Assembly (NCBI RefSeq): GCF_000321415.2
Contig: NC_019902.2
Span: 2,294,001 to 2,358,000, forward strand
Source: Thioalkalivibrio nitratireducens DSM 14787
GTDB lineage: Bacteria; Pseudomonadota; Gammaproteobacteria; Ectothiorhodospirales; Ectothiorhodospiraceae
DNA: 64,000 nt
Direction of reading: 5' to 3'
Every line of letters begins with the position of its first letter. The stretch's first letter is position 1. Below are positions 46,736-56,382 of this stretch, in pieces. The notes below the pieces were generated by a model. It was not told the origin of the DNA, did not search any database, and saw only the letters and a list, made by a program, of their open reading frames with translations. Both the position numbers and the translations under genes were made by a program.

Positions 46736-47969
46736 ATGAGCATCGATGACAACGGATTGCCGGGCCCCGAACTGCCGCGGCTGGACCTCGCCACCGTGGA
46801 GCGGCAGGTGCAGCAGACGGGTGCCTACTCGGCGCTGGAGTGGCTGCTGGAATCGGCATTGCTGCCGTATCCAGCCTACGAATGCTGGCGCCTCGGAGAG
46901 ATCCCGCAATTGGAAACGGCGATCGAGGCCGCGCCGGAAGACTGGACCCGGTGGCTCCGGGAGGGCGAGGCGCACGCACAGGCGCTGCAGCTCGTCCATG
47001 AAGCGCAGACCTACCAAAGCTGGCAGCCGGGGCGGGGCGAACAGACACTGGCGCTGAGCCCGATTCCGGCCCGCCAGGTCTTGCTGGCACGGCGTTGGGT
47101 ACGCCCCGCCGACCTGCCCCAGCTCGATCTGTTTTTGGACAACGGGGCCAGTGCGGCGGAAAACGACCTGCACCGCGCACTGGCGGCCCCGAAACGCGGC
47201 CGACGCCGACGCCAGCTTCGAACGCCTGTGCCGGATCGCCCCGAATCACGCCGGGCTCGGCGAATACGAGATCCTGGTGCTGTACGCGCGCCACATCGAA
47301 CAGGCCGCGCCAGTCGCCCCCGAGGCCTGCGCCGAGGAGCTGGCGGCCCTGCGGGAGGAGATCGCGCCCTTGGCGCACACGCGCCTGCGCGCTCAGGCGC
47401 GGGACTATCTGGCGCCGGCCTGGCGACGCCTCGCCGCGGCACTGCCCCGCGCGGATTTCGACCCCAACGATCCCGACCTGCACGCAAGCTACGCCGAGAC
47501 GCAAATCCCGGACTGGGACGCCGTGATCGCTTCGGTGCAGGCGGTTGCGGATCATGCGCAGCACCCTGCTTTGCTGGCACGCCTGGCGCAGGCCTTCCAG
47601 CACCGCCAGAGACCGGAGGCCGCCACGCTGGCCTGGGCACGCTGCAGCGAACGGGCCCCGGAAATGTCTCCGGCCGATCTCCTGCGCGCAGCGTCGCCGC
47701 GCCTGTACCGCCGCGCGCTCATGTTCGAGGAGCTCGACGAGCCGTTGGAGCCGACGGACTTCCCGGCCTGGCTGCTGCTGCGGGAACCGGGCCTGGTGCA
47801 TCACCTGGACCGTGCCGATTCACCGGCTCCGGTCGGCGCCGTGTTCACAGCGATGGCCGAACTGCTGCGCACCCACCTGCGCGGGGCCGACGAGGTCGAG
47901 GCCCGGCAGCGCCTGCAGGCGCTGCGACCGCCGCTGCTGCGCGCGTATCTGCAGCACGGCCCCGGGTAG
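46736..47969 (+). pseudogene. Frameshifted duplicate of the hypothetical gene at 37734
   Basis: Identical start (MSIDDNGLPGPELPRLDL) and near-identical sequence to copy 1, but an extra base near 47190 (GCGGCCCCGAAACGC against GCGGCCCGGAACGC) shifts the frame. The correct reading resumes in the next frame (NAADADASFERLCRIAPNHAG...) up to the same stop context at 47969. Substitutions are mostly conservative, so the damage looks recent or is a sequencing error. Confidence 0.88.
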
Positions 47970-48168
47970 GACGCGTCGCTTCCGAACGGGTCGCGGACGG
48001 CCGTCCTCGGCCAGCGGCATCGTTGCGGTAGCTACCCCAGGACAGGAAGATCCGCATGCCACCACGAACGGGTGGCAACGCATCCGCCGGCCCGCGGCGC
48101 CTCGAACGCCTGGAGTCAGCCTGGGTTTAACGTGAAAGTCACGGCCTGTCTCGTGTCCCGGGCGACCC

Positions 48169-48281
48169 GTAGGGCGGAAAAGCGCAGCGTCATCCGCCGT
48201 ACGGCGTTCGCAGTGCCCAGGCGCCCGCGGCAATCCGGGCACCAGCTGGCGGATGACGGCCTTCGGCCTTTTCCGCCCTAC
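48169..48281. repeat. REP pair within duplication copy 2
   Basis: Same as the pair at 39163-39275, differing at a few bases. Confidence 0.92.
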
Positions 48282-48426
48282 ATCTCTTTCATCATCGGGG
48301 GTGCTCCCCCCGAGGGCATGAAAGTTAGCGTGAAAGAACCTGACGTTGGGGCGAGCGAGATTCTGGCGTGACGCATCCCGGTGCGCAAATGCCTGCTTGC
48401 GGGACTCGAAGAGCCTGTGTGGCGGC

Positions 48427-49646
48427 TCAGGTGGCGGTGAGATAGCCGTGCTTTTCCAGCATCTTCAGCCAGCGCGGCGCGTTGCGCTGCACGACGAGAG
48501 CCCTCGTAATCGACGGTGCGATCCTGGTAGGGGGCCGCATGATTGAGCATGGCGTAGACGATGCGCAGGAGCTTGTGCGCCAGGGCCACGATGGAGCGCT
48601 TGTGTCCCTTGCGGATGGACAAGGCCGAAAACTTGTCCTTGAGCGCACAGCGGGTGCGGGAGGCGGCTTGCGCGAACTCGCACAGCAGGCGACGGACCCA
48701 GGCGTTGCCCTTGCGCGTGCGTCCGCTTTTGCGTTTGCCGGCGCTCTCGTCGGTTGCCGGGGCAGATGCCGACCCAGGACGCGAGGCGTTCGGCGCTGCC
48801 GAAGCTCGCCATGTCGGTACCGATTTCGACGAGCAGCATGGCGGCGCCAATGCGGTCGATGCCGGGCACGGTTTCCAGCAGGCACACCTGCGGCTCCCAG
48901 GGGGCCAGACCCGCAAGCAGTTCCTGTTCGAAGCGGGCGATCATGGCCTCGAGGTACTCGATGTGCGCCAGAACCTCGTTGAGCACGAAGCGGTGCCTGG
49001 TGCTCAGTTCCTCCGGTTGCAGGGCTTCGAACAGTTCTTCGCGGGAAGCCCGCAGGCGGCCGGCGAGGTCGAGGATTGCGTGCATGGGGCATCGGCGAGC
49101 AGGGCCTTGATCATGGCCCGTGCCGACGCGCCGTGTACGTCGGAGACCAGCACGTTCAGGCGAATCCCGGCATCGGTCAGCACCTTGTGCAGCCGGTTCT
49201 TCTCCGCGGCCAGCATCCCGACCAGCTTCTGGCGCTGCCGGGCGATCAGGCGCAGATGGCGGATCTCGGCCGGAGGAATGAACGAAGCCCGCAGCAGACC
49301 GGCACGGGCCAGCGTGGCCAGCCACTGGGCATCGGAGAGGTCGGTCTTGCGGCCAGGCACGTTTCGGGCGTGACGGGCATTGACCACCCAGGCCATGACG
49401 CCCACACGCTCAAGGGCCGCATAGGGGCTCTTCCAGTAGATCCCAGTCGCTCTCCATCACCACGACCTCGGGGTCAAACCCGCGAACCCACTCGGCCAAC
49501 GCCCGCCGATCGCGCTTGAAACCACCAAACTCCCGGTGCTCCACCGCCACACTGCCATCGGGCTGCTCGATCAGCGCACAGGCCGTGATCTTGCTCTGGT
49601 GCACATCCAGACCGACAACGCGCCGGTGAATCGGGGTAATGTCCAT
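48427..49646 (-). pseudogene. IS110-family transposase with several frameshifts
   Basis: Blocks in order: MDITPIHRRVVGLDVHQSKITACAL (DEDD domain start), GVMAWVVNARHARNVPGRKTDLSDAQWL, HLRLIARQRQKLVGMLAAEKNRLHKVL, ILDLAGRLRASREELFEALQPEELS, LETVPGIDRIGAAMLLVEIG, SAERLASWVGICPGN, ESAGKRKSGRTRKGNAWVRRLLCEFA and ALVVQRNAPRWLKMLEKHGYL. They lie in different frames with breaks near 49449, 49100, 48770 and 48503. All catalytic regions are present, so about four single-base changes would restore a full IS110 protein. ATG at 49646 has GAGGAGG upstream. Confidence 0.88.
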
Positions 49647-49925
49647 GCTGACCTCCTCGGGCAAACGCACTATCCTTCACGATGTGCTGTCGCCAAGGGC
49701 GCCGTCCTTCAACGGCCTGTCGGGACTCGACGGCTCTTTTTAGCGTGCGCTGTCCATGACCCTTCCAGGCCATGCCAGGCAATCCGGGGTACGAGTGAAG
49801 GGCAGCGGGTCGAGTTAGCGTGCGCGGTCAGGCGCCATCAAGAATTATCGCGACCTCAGCCCGACGCGACAGCACGCCCATTATCTTTCATCATCGGGGG
49901 TGCCGCGCGCCCGGCGGCATGACAG

Positions 49926-50703
49926 TTAGCGGCAATCCAGACGCTGGGCGTGGTCGCAGCCATCGGCATTGATGAAATGCTGGGTGCTCATGCGCTCCGG
50001 CGCCGGACGCATCAGCGGCTCGCCCGCCTCGGTCCGGGCGCGACATGGTTGACGAAGCTCTGCGCGTATTCGGCGAAGGTGTCACGCACGCGCCCTTCGG
50101 CACTGGCGCGGGCGAACACCTCGTATCCGTCCCCGCCCCCGGCGATGAACGAATTGGTAACCACCGCGCAGCGCGCCTCCGGATCGATGGGCAGCCAGTC
50201 GCCGGCCAACCGAGAATTGACCTCGACCGCGCCGATGCGCGCGCCCGGGGGCGCGGACAGATCCACCGCAAAGCGCAGACCGGCCGCGTACGGATACGCG
50301 CCCCCGACGCTGTCGGGGTCGGCGACCGCCTGTTCGAGCGTTTCGATGATTTCCGCCCCGGACAGATCCAGCACATGCAGGGTATTGGTGAAGGGCAGGA
50401 TGGTGAAGACATCGGCGATGGTGACTGGCCCCGCCGGGATGCTGGCGCGCACGCCGCCGGCGTTCTGGATGGCAAGGTCGGCGCTGCCCTCCCGCGCCAG
50501 GAAGGCCTTCGCCACCAGCGTGGTCACATGAGCGCCCTGGGCGTAGGTCTCCGCGCGCGAACACAGCGGCTCGGCACGCCCCTCGCCGGGCAGCCGGACC
50601 ATACAGAGGTTCCCGGCCGCCTTACCGATCACCGTCTCGCGCAACTCGCTCAACGCGGCCGTGAACCCGTCGAGCAGCGCGGTACTCTCCGGGTCGGGAA
50701 ATA
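49926..50703 (-). pseudogene. C-terminal domain of a 5'-nucleotidase (UshA type), truncated and frameshifted
   Basis: VFPDPESTALLDGFTAALSELRETVIGKAAGNL, ADLAIQNAGGVRASIPAGPVTIADVFTILPF, NTLHVLDLSGAEIIETLEQA and VVTNSFIAGGGDGYEVF are the 5_nucleotid_C substrate-binding domain. A frameshift near 50035 separates the last block GEPLMRPAPERMSTQHFINADGCDHAQRLDC, ending at 49926. The metallophosphatase N-terminal domain is missing; the break near 50705 adjoins two GTGGGTGTCTCACAG repeats. Confidence 0.88.
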
Positions 50704-50733
50704 CCGGGAGCGTGCGACTTCGTGTCGCATAAA

Positions 50734-50799
50734 GTGGGTGTCTCACAGTGGGTTGATGGTGGGTTGTGGCATGACGTGGGTGTCTCACAGTGGGTTGGC
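50734..50799. repeat. Two copies of the GTGGGTGTCTCACAGTGGG repeat
   Basis: GTGGGTGTCTCACAGTGGGT at 50734 and again at 50776. The same core occurs near 20454, 21108, 21450, 23264 and 23473 and marks edges of truncated genes. Here it separates the nucleotidase remnant from the Gly-rich gene. Confidence 0.85.
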
Positions 50800-50802
50800 A
50801 GG

Positions 50803-52836
50803 TCAGTCGTACTCGAACACGGCCGCCGCAACGCCCGGAAGCCCGTCTTCACCGCTGGCCGAGGAGCAGAGCCCCGTTTTCGCACCAGTGCCACCCGTGC
50901 CGCCCTCGCCTGCAGTACCCGCCGCCCCCTGGTAGAAAGGGGTGTCGGTGGTGTTGGCGACCGAGCCGTCAACCAGCGCCACGCCAACCGACGGGCCGGA
51001 GTTGCCGCCGGCGCCGCCCCCTGCGGCACCGCCGGCCTCGCCGTCTCCGCCCCTGCCACCGTGACCGCCGGATTCGTGTGTGCCGCCAGCCGCTCCACTG
51101 CCGCCGGCGGCGCCGTTGCCGCCACGTCCGCCGTTGCCGCCGTCACCGCTGCGGCCGCCGACGATACGTGAATCGGTGAAGGCGACCGTAGAGCCCACCA
51201 GGACCGCGGCGAACGCCGCCCCACCCTGCTGGCCGCCACCCCCGGCGGTGCCGGCGCAGCCGCCTGCGCCACCGCCACCGCCTTCATTGCCAGGGTCCTC
51301 GGTCTTCACCCAGAAGCAGGCACCGGCCTTGTAGCCGCCGGCACCGCCTCCCCCGCCGCCGCCACCGGTGCCGCCCGAGGTGCCCGCCGTGCCGCTCGAG
51401 CCGTCCCAGGAGGTTCCGGTGAAACCGCCTGCGGTGTCTGTGGAGCGGCTGCCGTTGTGGCCGCAGGCGCCGTTGCTGCCGGTGGCACCCTCGTGCCCCG
51501 TCTTGCCGCGGCTGCGCGGGCATTCTGTGCAGTTACCGCTCCCCCACTTCCCGCCGGCCGCCCAGTTGCCCGTGCTACCGGGTGCGCCAGCGTAGCCCCA
51601 GCAGCCGTGCTCACTGCACGAGGGCTTGCAGGTGAAGTCGACCGCACGGACATGGACGCTCACTTTCTGCTTTACTGCACCGGCGCCACCAGTGGTATTG
51701 GCACAGGCGGTGACACTGCCGCCGGCACGCCCGCTGCCGTCTCCGCCCCGGGTGCCATCGCGTCCGTCGTCGCCCCCGGCCCCGGCACCGCCGGTGCCGG
51801 CGACGATCTCCGATCTCACGATCGAGAGGCCGCCGCTCCCGGACACCGCCAGCGCGATCGTCGGCGCGCCGTCGGCCTCGGTCACCGCCGAGCCCACCAG
51901 CTGGAAGCCCTGCATGGTTGTCGCGGCGTTGACAGCGGAAGCGGTCACGGCAGGCTTCCCACCGGCCGGTGCCTGGATCACCGAAAAGTAGTCCGGATGG
52001 GACTGGCTCTCGGGCAGGCAACCGCCATAGATATCCACGCCCTCGCGCAACGCGACGCTTGCCCCCGGACTGTACTCGCCCCATTGCACCAGCACGCCGC
52101 AGCCGGAGGGCCCGCAGCGCTCGAGACCCCGGTCGATGGTCCTGCAAGCGCCCGCCGGCGTTGTGCCGCAGTCCGCGCCGTCGGTGCCGGCCGTCGAAAC
52201 GTAGATCCGGCTGGTGAGCTGCGACAAATCCGCCTTGCCACAGACCCAGGGTTCCTCCATGGCAAGCAGGTCGCGTGCGCTCGCGCGCGGGCCGAGAAGT
52301 GCGTGTCCCAGATCGACGTCCGCGAACAGGGCCCCCTTGGTGTCGGCATACTGGAGATCGGTGCGATCCATTGATGCGCCGGCGAGGCGCGCCCCCGCGA
52401 GATTGCTGCGCGAAAGGTCGGCCGGGCCCCTGTCCGACTCGTCGAGCCGTGCGTTGCTCAGGTCGGCCCCGGCAAGATTGGCGCCGGTCAGCGAAGCCCC
52501 GTTCAGGTTGCTGCCGCCCAGGTTCGCGTTGCTCAGGTCGGCCCCGGTCAGATTGGCGTCGGACAGATCACGCCCGGACAGGTCGGCCCCCTTCAGGTCG
52601 CAGTAGGGGCAGATATAGGGCGCTTCACCCGCCAGCACCCGGCGGGTGTCGTCGCCCAGCGGTACGGCCAGCGCCTCCGGCGCGGTGCCCGCCGATGGCG
52701 CCGGGTCCGTGCCCTGATCCGATGCCGGCGTTGCGCCCAGTGCCGTGGTCGGGCCCGTCAGCAGCAGCAACAGCAGCAGCAGCAGAAGCGGCAGCATGCC
52801 GCGCCGGCCGTCCGCTTTCCTCAGTGTCCGTCTCAT
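50803..52836 (-). CDS. Exported pentapeptide-repeat and glycine-rich protein
   Basis: 677 residues. The signal peptide has a long Leu core (MLPLLLLLLLLLLTGPTTALG). Pentapeptide repeats A(D/N)LxX span about 82-165 (LKGADLSGRDLSDANLTGADLSNANLGG), forming a right-handed quadrilateral helix. Residues ~205-300 (YVSTAGTDGADCGTTPAGACRTIDRGL) resemble the DUF1565/parallel-beta-helix start. From about 335 onward the sequence is extremely Gly-rich with scattered Cys pairs, like autotransporter passengers or PE-PGRS proteins, ending AAAVFEYD. GGAGG lies eight bases before the ATG. It is last of a three-gene minus-strand cassette, 86 bp after the 1111-residue gene. Predicted to be surface or extracellular; function unknown. 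Confidence 0.82.
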   Translation of the reverse strand: MRRTLRKADGRRGMLPLLLLLLLLLLTGPTTALGATPASDQGTDPAPSAGTAPEALAVPLGDDTRRVLAGEAPYICPYCDLKGADLSGRDLSDANLTGADLSNANLGGSNLNGASLTGANLAGADLSNARLDESDRGPADLSRSNLAGARLAGASMDRTDLQYADTKGALFADVDLGHALLGPRASARDLLAMEEPWVCGKADLSQLTSRIYVSTAGTDGADCGTTPAGACRTIDRGLERCGPSGCGVLVQWGEYSPGASVALREGVDIYGGCLPESQSHPDYFSVIQAPAGGKPAVTASAVNAATTMQGFQLVGSAVTEADGAPTIALAVSGSGGLSIVRSEIVAGTGGAGAGGDDGRDGTRGGDGSGRAGGSVTACANTTGGAGAVKQKVSVHVRAVDFTCKPSCSEHGCWGYAGAPGSTGNWAAGGKWGSGNCTECPRSRGKTGHEGATGSNGACGHNGSRSTDTAGGFTGTSWDGSSGTAGTSGGTGGGGGGGGAGGYKAGACFWVKTEDPGNEGGGGGAGGCAGTAGGGGQQGGAAFAAVLVGSTVAFTDSRIVGGRSGDGGNGGRGGNGAAGGSGAAGGTHESGGHGGRGGDGEAGGAAGGGAGGNSGPSVGVALVDGSVANTTDTPFYQGAAGTAGEGGTGGTGAKTGLCSSASGEDGLPGVAAAVFEYD

Positions 52837-52922
52837 ACTCGTGGCCTCCGTGGCTCATGGGTTGGATATATGCCCGCCCCGTGATCGCCGCCCGGGCGGG
52901 AGGGCACACCGGTCGGGAAGGA

Positions 52923-55900
52923 TCAGGTACCCGGCAGCGGCGGGATCCACTCGCTGACCGAGGGCACGGTCCGGCCCGCGGGACCGGTCGAGGCGTTGCC
53001 CGGTCCCGCATGGTGGCCGGCACCGTCCGTGGTCATGTCGAAGTTGAGCGTGTAGACGGTATGCCATAGGTCCACGACCAGCTTGGCCGCCGGGATATCG
53101 GGGGTGGTCACTAGCGGATTCACTTTCGGCGCCTCGGTGCCGTACTGGTAGACCGCCATGCTGTAGTCGGTCGCGGCGGCCCCATCGCCGGTGTAGTAGA
53201 GGACGTAGATGTACGTCTGCTTCTCGTTGCCGACCGCGGCGATGTCGAGATAGCTGTGCTCACCCGATTGGGACAACGGCAGAAACGGCGTCGGGTGGCC
53301 GCCCGCGTCGACGAAACGGCTGACCGGGTCACCGTGCAGATCGAACGCCTGGATGCGGGCGACGACATGGGTGCCCTGGCCTTCCGCCCGGGTGTCCTCC
53401 AGCACCAGGATGGTGCCGTCGTACGAGCAGGTCACCGCCACCGGGCGGAACAGCAGACCCGCCCGATCCGTTTCCAGCGCCTCGCCCGCATAGCTGCGCG
53501 CCACCGGCAGGGCGTCGTCTGCCGCGCCATCGATGGAAAGCGGCGCGATCTGGAGCTTGTTGATCCGGTTGTGGGCGGTGACCGCGATCACGTAGCCCGC
53601 GGGGTGCAGCGCGAACGAGGTCGGGAAGAAGGGGAAGCGCCCGTGGCTCGGCAGCTTGGCGCCGGTATCGAAGGGTGTCCTGGTATCGAGCACCACCCTT
53701 CGCAGGTGGTAGCCGCCGTCCTTGTCGAGACTGACATCCGACTTGCGCGGATCGATGTAGTAGGCGCCGAGCGCCACGTCGTTCGGGTCGGGGGACGGCT
53801 TGCCGTCGGGGCCCAGCACCCATTGTCCGTCCTTCATCTCGAACTTCGGCGGGTACGGGTCGTAGACGAGTTGCGTCGGCCCCTCAAAGCCGCACTGCGG
53901 AAACTTGGCGGCGGGAACGGCCATCCCGGGGATCGCGATGTTCTGGAAGGCGTTCAGCTGTCCTCCCTGACCGCTGACGCACGAGTCGATGCCCATGCCG
54001 GCCGCCTTCCAGGCAAAACCGATCATTCCCTGCCGCTGGCTGAGCGTGAGACCGTACCACTCGGAGATCGCGTTGCCGGTGCTGCTGGTGTTGCGGCTCG
54101 CGATCGTGGCGGTAGGAGCCTCTGCGGTTGGCTGCCACTGGTAGCGGCCTTCCCGGAAGGTGAGCAACGCCGAGTGCCGGTAGATGGATTTCTCCGTGAG
54201 CGGGATCGGATACTGGACCAGATACATCGTCACCTGCGCGACATCGGACTCGTCGTTCTCCAGCCAGCCGGTGGTCGCCTTGCCGGCCAGCCATCGGTCC
54301 AGGTAGAAGTCCGCCTCGAACTTCACCTGGCCGCCCAGCGTGTTGTTGGGGAAGCTGGCAGCCAGCGTGGCATCGGAAAAGCCCGCAGGCAGGTCGTGCT
54401 GCACCAGCCGCGCCGGACGGGCCTGGTCCCTGTAGATCATCTTCACGGTATACGACGCGCTACTCCCGGCCGGTCCCTGGGGCCAGGTGCCATGCCGCGG
54501 GTCCGGGTGCAGCGTCACCTGCGTGGTGATCGCGGTGGAAATCCGGTTCTCGATGTTCCACGGCGAGGTGGCGACTTCGACGATGGTTTCGGCCATCTGC
54601 GCGATCCCGGTCGCGATGTTGATCGCGATCATGATCCACCCCGCGAACGGGATCTCGTCGGCCGCCTCCTCGGCCGCCATCTGTGCCTCGACCCAGAGCA
54701 GCGCCTTGGTGGCCGCCTTGTTGAACAGCAGCTGCGCCAGGGTGGAAAAGGCGTGCCAGTTCATCTCCTTGTGCGCGGCGCTCACGCCGAACTGCGCACC
54801 GAAAAAGGCCACGCCGCCGCCCACCACTACGGTGACGAACTTCTTGTTCCCGGAAAGTTCGTCGACGATGTCGTAGAGCGGCTTGTAGGCCTGCACGGCG
54901 GTCGCCGCCGCCAGCATGAATGCCGGTACGCCGAGGTTGAAGACGCCGGTCATCACGCCGCCGACGATCGGTGTCTTCGGCCAGTGGTCGGCGCCCGTGC
55001 CGAGACCCGACCCGTAGATGCTGGCGCTGACCGCGTCGGGCGGAAAGGTCAGCGTCACCTCCAGCTTGCCCGGATCCGCGACGATCGGAATCGCCATCAC
55101 GTTGTTCACCGGGCCGATGTAGCCGATGAAGCGGAGATCCTCGTACTGGATGTCGAGCGCCTCGTTGATCACCTCTGTGATGATTCCGGCGTCCGCGCTC
55201 CAGTCGGGCACCTTCATCGCGTTGCCGTCCGCGTCGTAGAAGCGGATGTAGGCGCCCAGGTAGCGGATGTACTCGTTGGTGAGGGTGAGCTTCACCTTGC
55301 GCTTGTCGCGATCGAGCACTTCCATCGCCGCTTTCATGCCGTGCACGGTGCGGCTGTTCTGCAGTGTGGCGTTCCAGTCGTCGCCCGCCAGCGCGCGGAT
55401 GTCGGCGGCGAGCTGCAGGCTTTCGGATGCCGTCGCGACGTCGACGCTCTGCCCCGTCTGCTGCGTCCACTTCCCCTGCCATTGCCCGGTGCTGGCGTTC
55501 TCCCGAACTTTCAGGCGCGGGTCGTTCTTCGTGGCCTTCATCATCGAGGTCATCACCGCGCCCGCGGCGTCCATGCTCTGCGGCGTCGGTTGCGCGAAGT
55601 AGTAGGTCTTGTCCCCGGGGTATCCCGCGTCGGGGTTGTCCGGCGTAAACGGGACCAGCCGCGCCCAGCCGGAGTTCTCGGTCGGAGGGCCCATCCGGCG
55701 CATCTGTGCCGCCAGATCGTTGAACTGCGCGCTGATCTGGACGTTGTTGTCCATGTGATCGTGGATGATCCGGGTCGTCTCCGGATCCTTGTTGATCAGG
55801 TCCGCGTGGTGAAAGACGAGCGACTTCGCGGTAGAGACGTAGTCGATGGTCTGGTGCACCGCGCCGCCATTGGCCGTCAGCGCGGCCAGCCGTTCCGGCG

Positions 55901-56258
55901 GCGGCGGGCAGTGGATCGCGACATGGGAAACGCCGTGAACCGCCCTGGCCTCGGGAAACGACTTCAGCGTGTGCTTGAGATGAACGCGAACGACCGTACC
56001 GGCCGGAAGTTCCACCGGCCGTTCGGTGTAGTGCGTCAGCTGTCGGTCCGGCACCTGCGCCAGCTGCGGCGCCTGCTCGCGTAGCCGCGCGAGGCTCCGG
56101 GCCGTATGCGGCACCAGCGCATGTCGTGTCCCCACCGCATGCAGCCAGTACTCCTCGCCGGGGTGGGCATCGGACAGGTCAGCGTGAAACACCGTGGGCA
56201 CCGGTCCCGAGACTCCGGGAGCCTTGCCGGCGTCAATCCTTTCGACAGCTCCGGTCAT
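52923..56258 (-). CDS. 1111-residue protein of unknown function with internal hydrophobic segments
   Basis: No family recognised. The start MTGAVERIDAGKAPGVSGPVPTVFHADL at 56258 has AAGGAGA upstream. No N-terminal signal peptide is visible, unlike both neighbours. Residues ~429-456 (GGVMTGVFNLGVPAFMLAAATAV), ~471-493 (FVTVVVGGGVAFFGAQFGVSA) and ~536-558 (IPFAGWIMIAINIATGIAQM) are hydrophobic, suggesting membrane insertion or a pore-like domain. Residues ~780-1090 hold repeating beta motifs (GYVIAVTAHNRINKLQIAPL, CSYDGTILVLED, VARIQAFDLHGDPVSRF, TYIYVLYYTGDG) like a beta-propeller. It lies between two exported pentapeptide proteins with gaps of 124 and 86 bp, probably one operon. Possible roles are a large surface or toxin-like assembly component; this is speculation. 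Confidence 0.75.
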   Translation of the reverse strand: MTGAVERIDAGKAPGVSGPVPTVFHADLSDAHPGEEYWLHAVGTRHALVPHTARSLARLREQAPQLAQVPDRQLTHYTERPVELPAGTVVRVHLKHTLKSFPEARAVHGVSHVAIHCPPPPERLAALTANGGAVHQTIDYVSTAKSLVFHHADLINKDPETTRIIHDHMDNNVQISAQFNDLAAQMRRMGPPTENSGWARLVPFTPDNPDAGYPGDKTYYFAQPTPQSMDAAGAVMTSMMKATKNDPRLKVRENASTGQWQGKWTQQTGQSVDVATASESLQLAADIRALAGDDWNATLQNSRTVHGMKAAMEVLDRDKRKVKLTLTNEYIRYLGAYIRFYDADGNAMKVPDWSADAGIITEVINEALDIQYEDLRFIGYIGPVNNVMAIPIVADPGKLEVTLTFPPDAVSASIYGSGLGTGADHWPKTPIVGGVMTGVFNLGVPAFMLAAATAVQAYKPLYDIVDELSGNKKFVTVVVGGGVAFFGAQFGVSAAHKEMNWHAFSTLAQLLFNKAATKALLWVEAQMAAEEAADEIPFAGWIMIAINIATGIAQMAETIVEVATSPWNIENRISTAITTQVTLHPDPRHGTWPQGPAGSSASYTVKMIYRDQARPARLVQHDLPAGFSDATLAASFPNNTLGGQVKFEADFYLDRWLAGKATTGWLENDESDVAQVTMYLVQYPIPLTEKSIYRHSALLTFREGRYQWQPTAEAPTATIASRNTSSTGNAISEWYGLTLSQRQGMIGFAWKAAGMGIDSCVSGQGGQLNAFQNIAIPGMAVPAAKFPQCGFEGPTQLVYDPYPPKFEMKDGQWVLGPDGKPSPDPNDVALGAYYIDPRKSDVSLDKDGGYHLRRVVLDTRTPFDTGAKLPSHGRFPFFPTSFALHPAGYVIAVTAHNRINKLQIAPLSIDGAADDALPVARSYAGEALETDRAGLLFRPVAVTCSYDGTILVLEDTRAEGQGTHVVARIQAFDLHGDPVSRFVDAGGHPTPFLPLSQSGEHSYLDIAAVGNEKQTYIYVLYYTGDGAAATDYSMAVYQYGTEAPKVNPLVTTPDIPAAKLVVDLWHTVYTLNFDMTTDGAGHHAGPGNASTGPAGRTVPSVSEWIPPLPGT

Positions 56259-56382
56259 GACATCTCCTTGCACAATGCTTGATGGATGAATCCAGCCCGG
56301 CGGTCTCTCCCGCGTGGCGGTGTACGTGAAACTCCCGTAGGCGATGCGACACCGTCCGGGAAGCCGGCTGCCACGACGGCGC

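Larger units (their letters stand above)
46613..48304 (+). repeat. 1.7-kb duplication, copy 2
   Basis: Same orientation as 37610-39296. The right edge falls in TCTTTCATCATCGGGGGTG, a word that recurs at 49884 on the other side of the IS110 remnant. Differences from copy 1 include one lost base in the leader, one extra base near 47190 and a 3-base insertion near 47337. Confidence 0.92.

Noticed and set aside
50012-50788. Intact UshA-type nucleotidase
   Set aside because: Only the C-terminal domain is present, with a frameshift before the last conserved block; the first ~25 residues of the frame derive from a repeat.
53256-56084. 942-codon plus-strand open frame
   Set aside because: It is antisense to the 1111-residue gene, which has a good ribosome site and operon context. 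The frame has Arg/His/Val-rich shadow composition and no motif.
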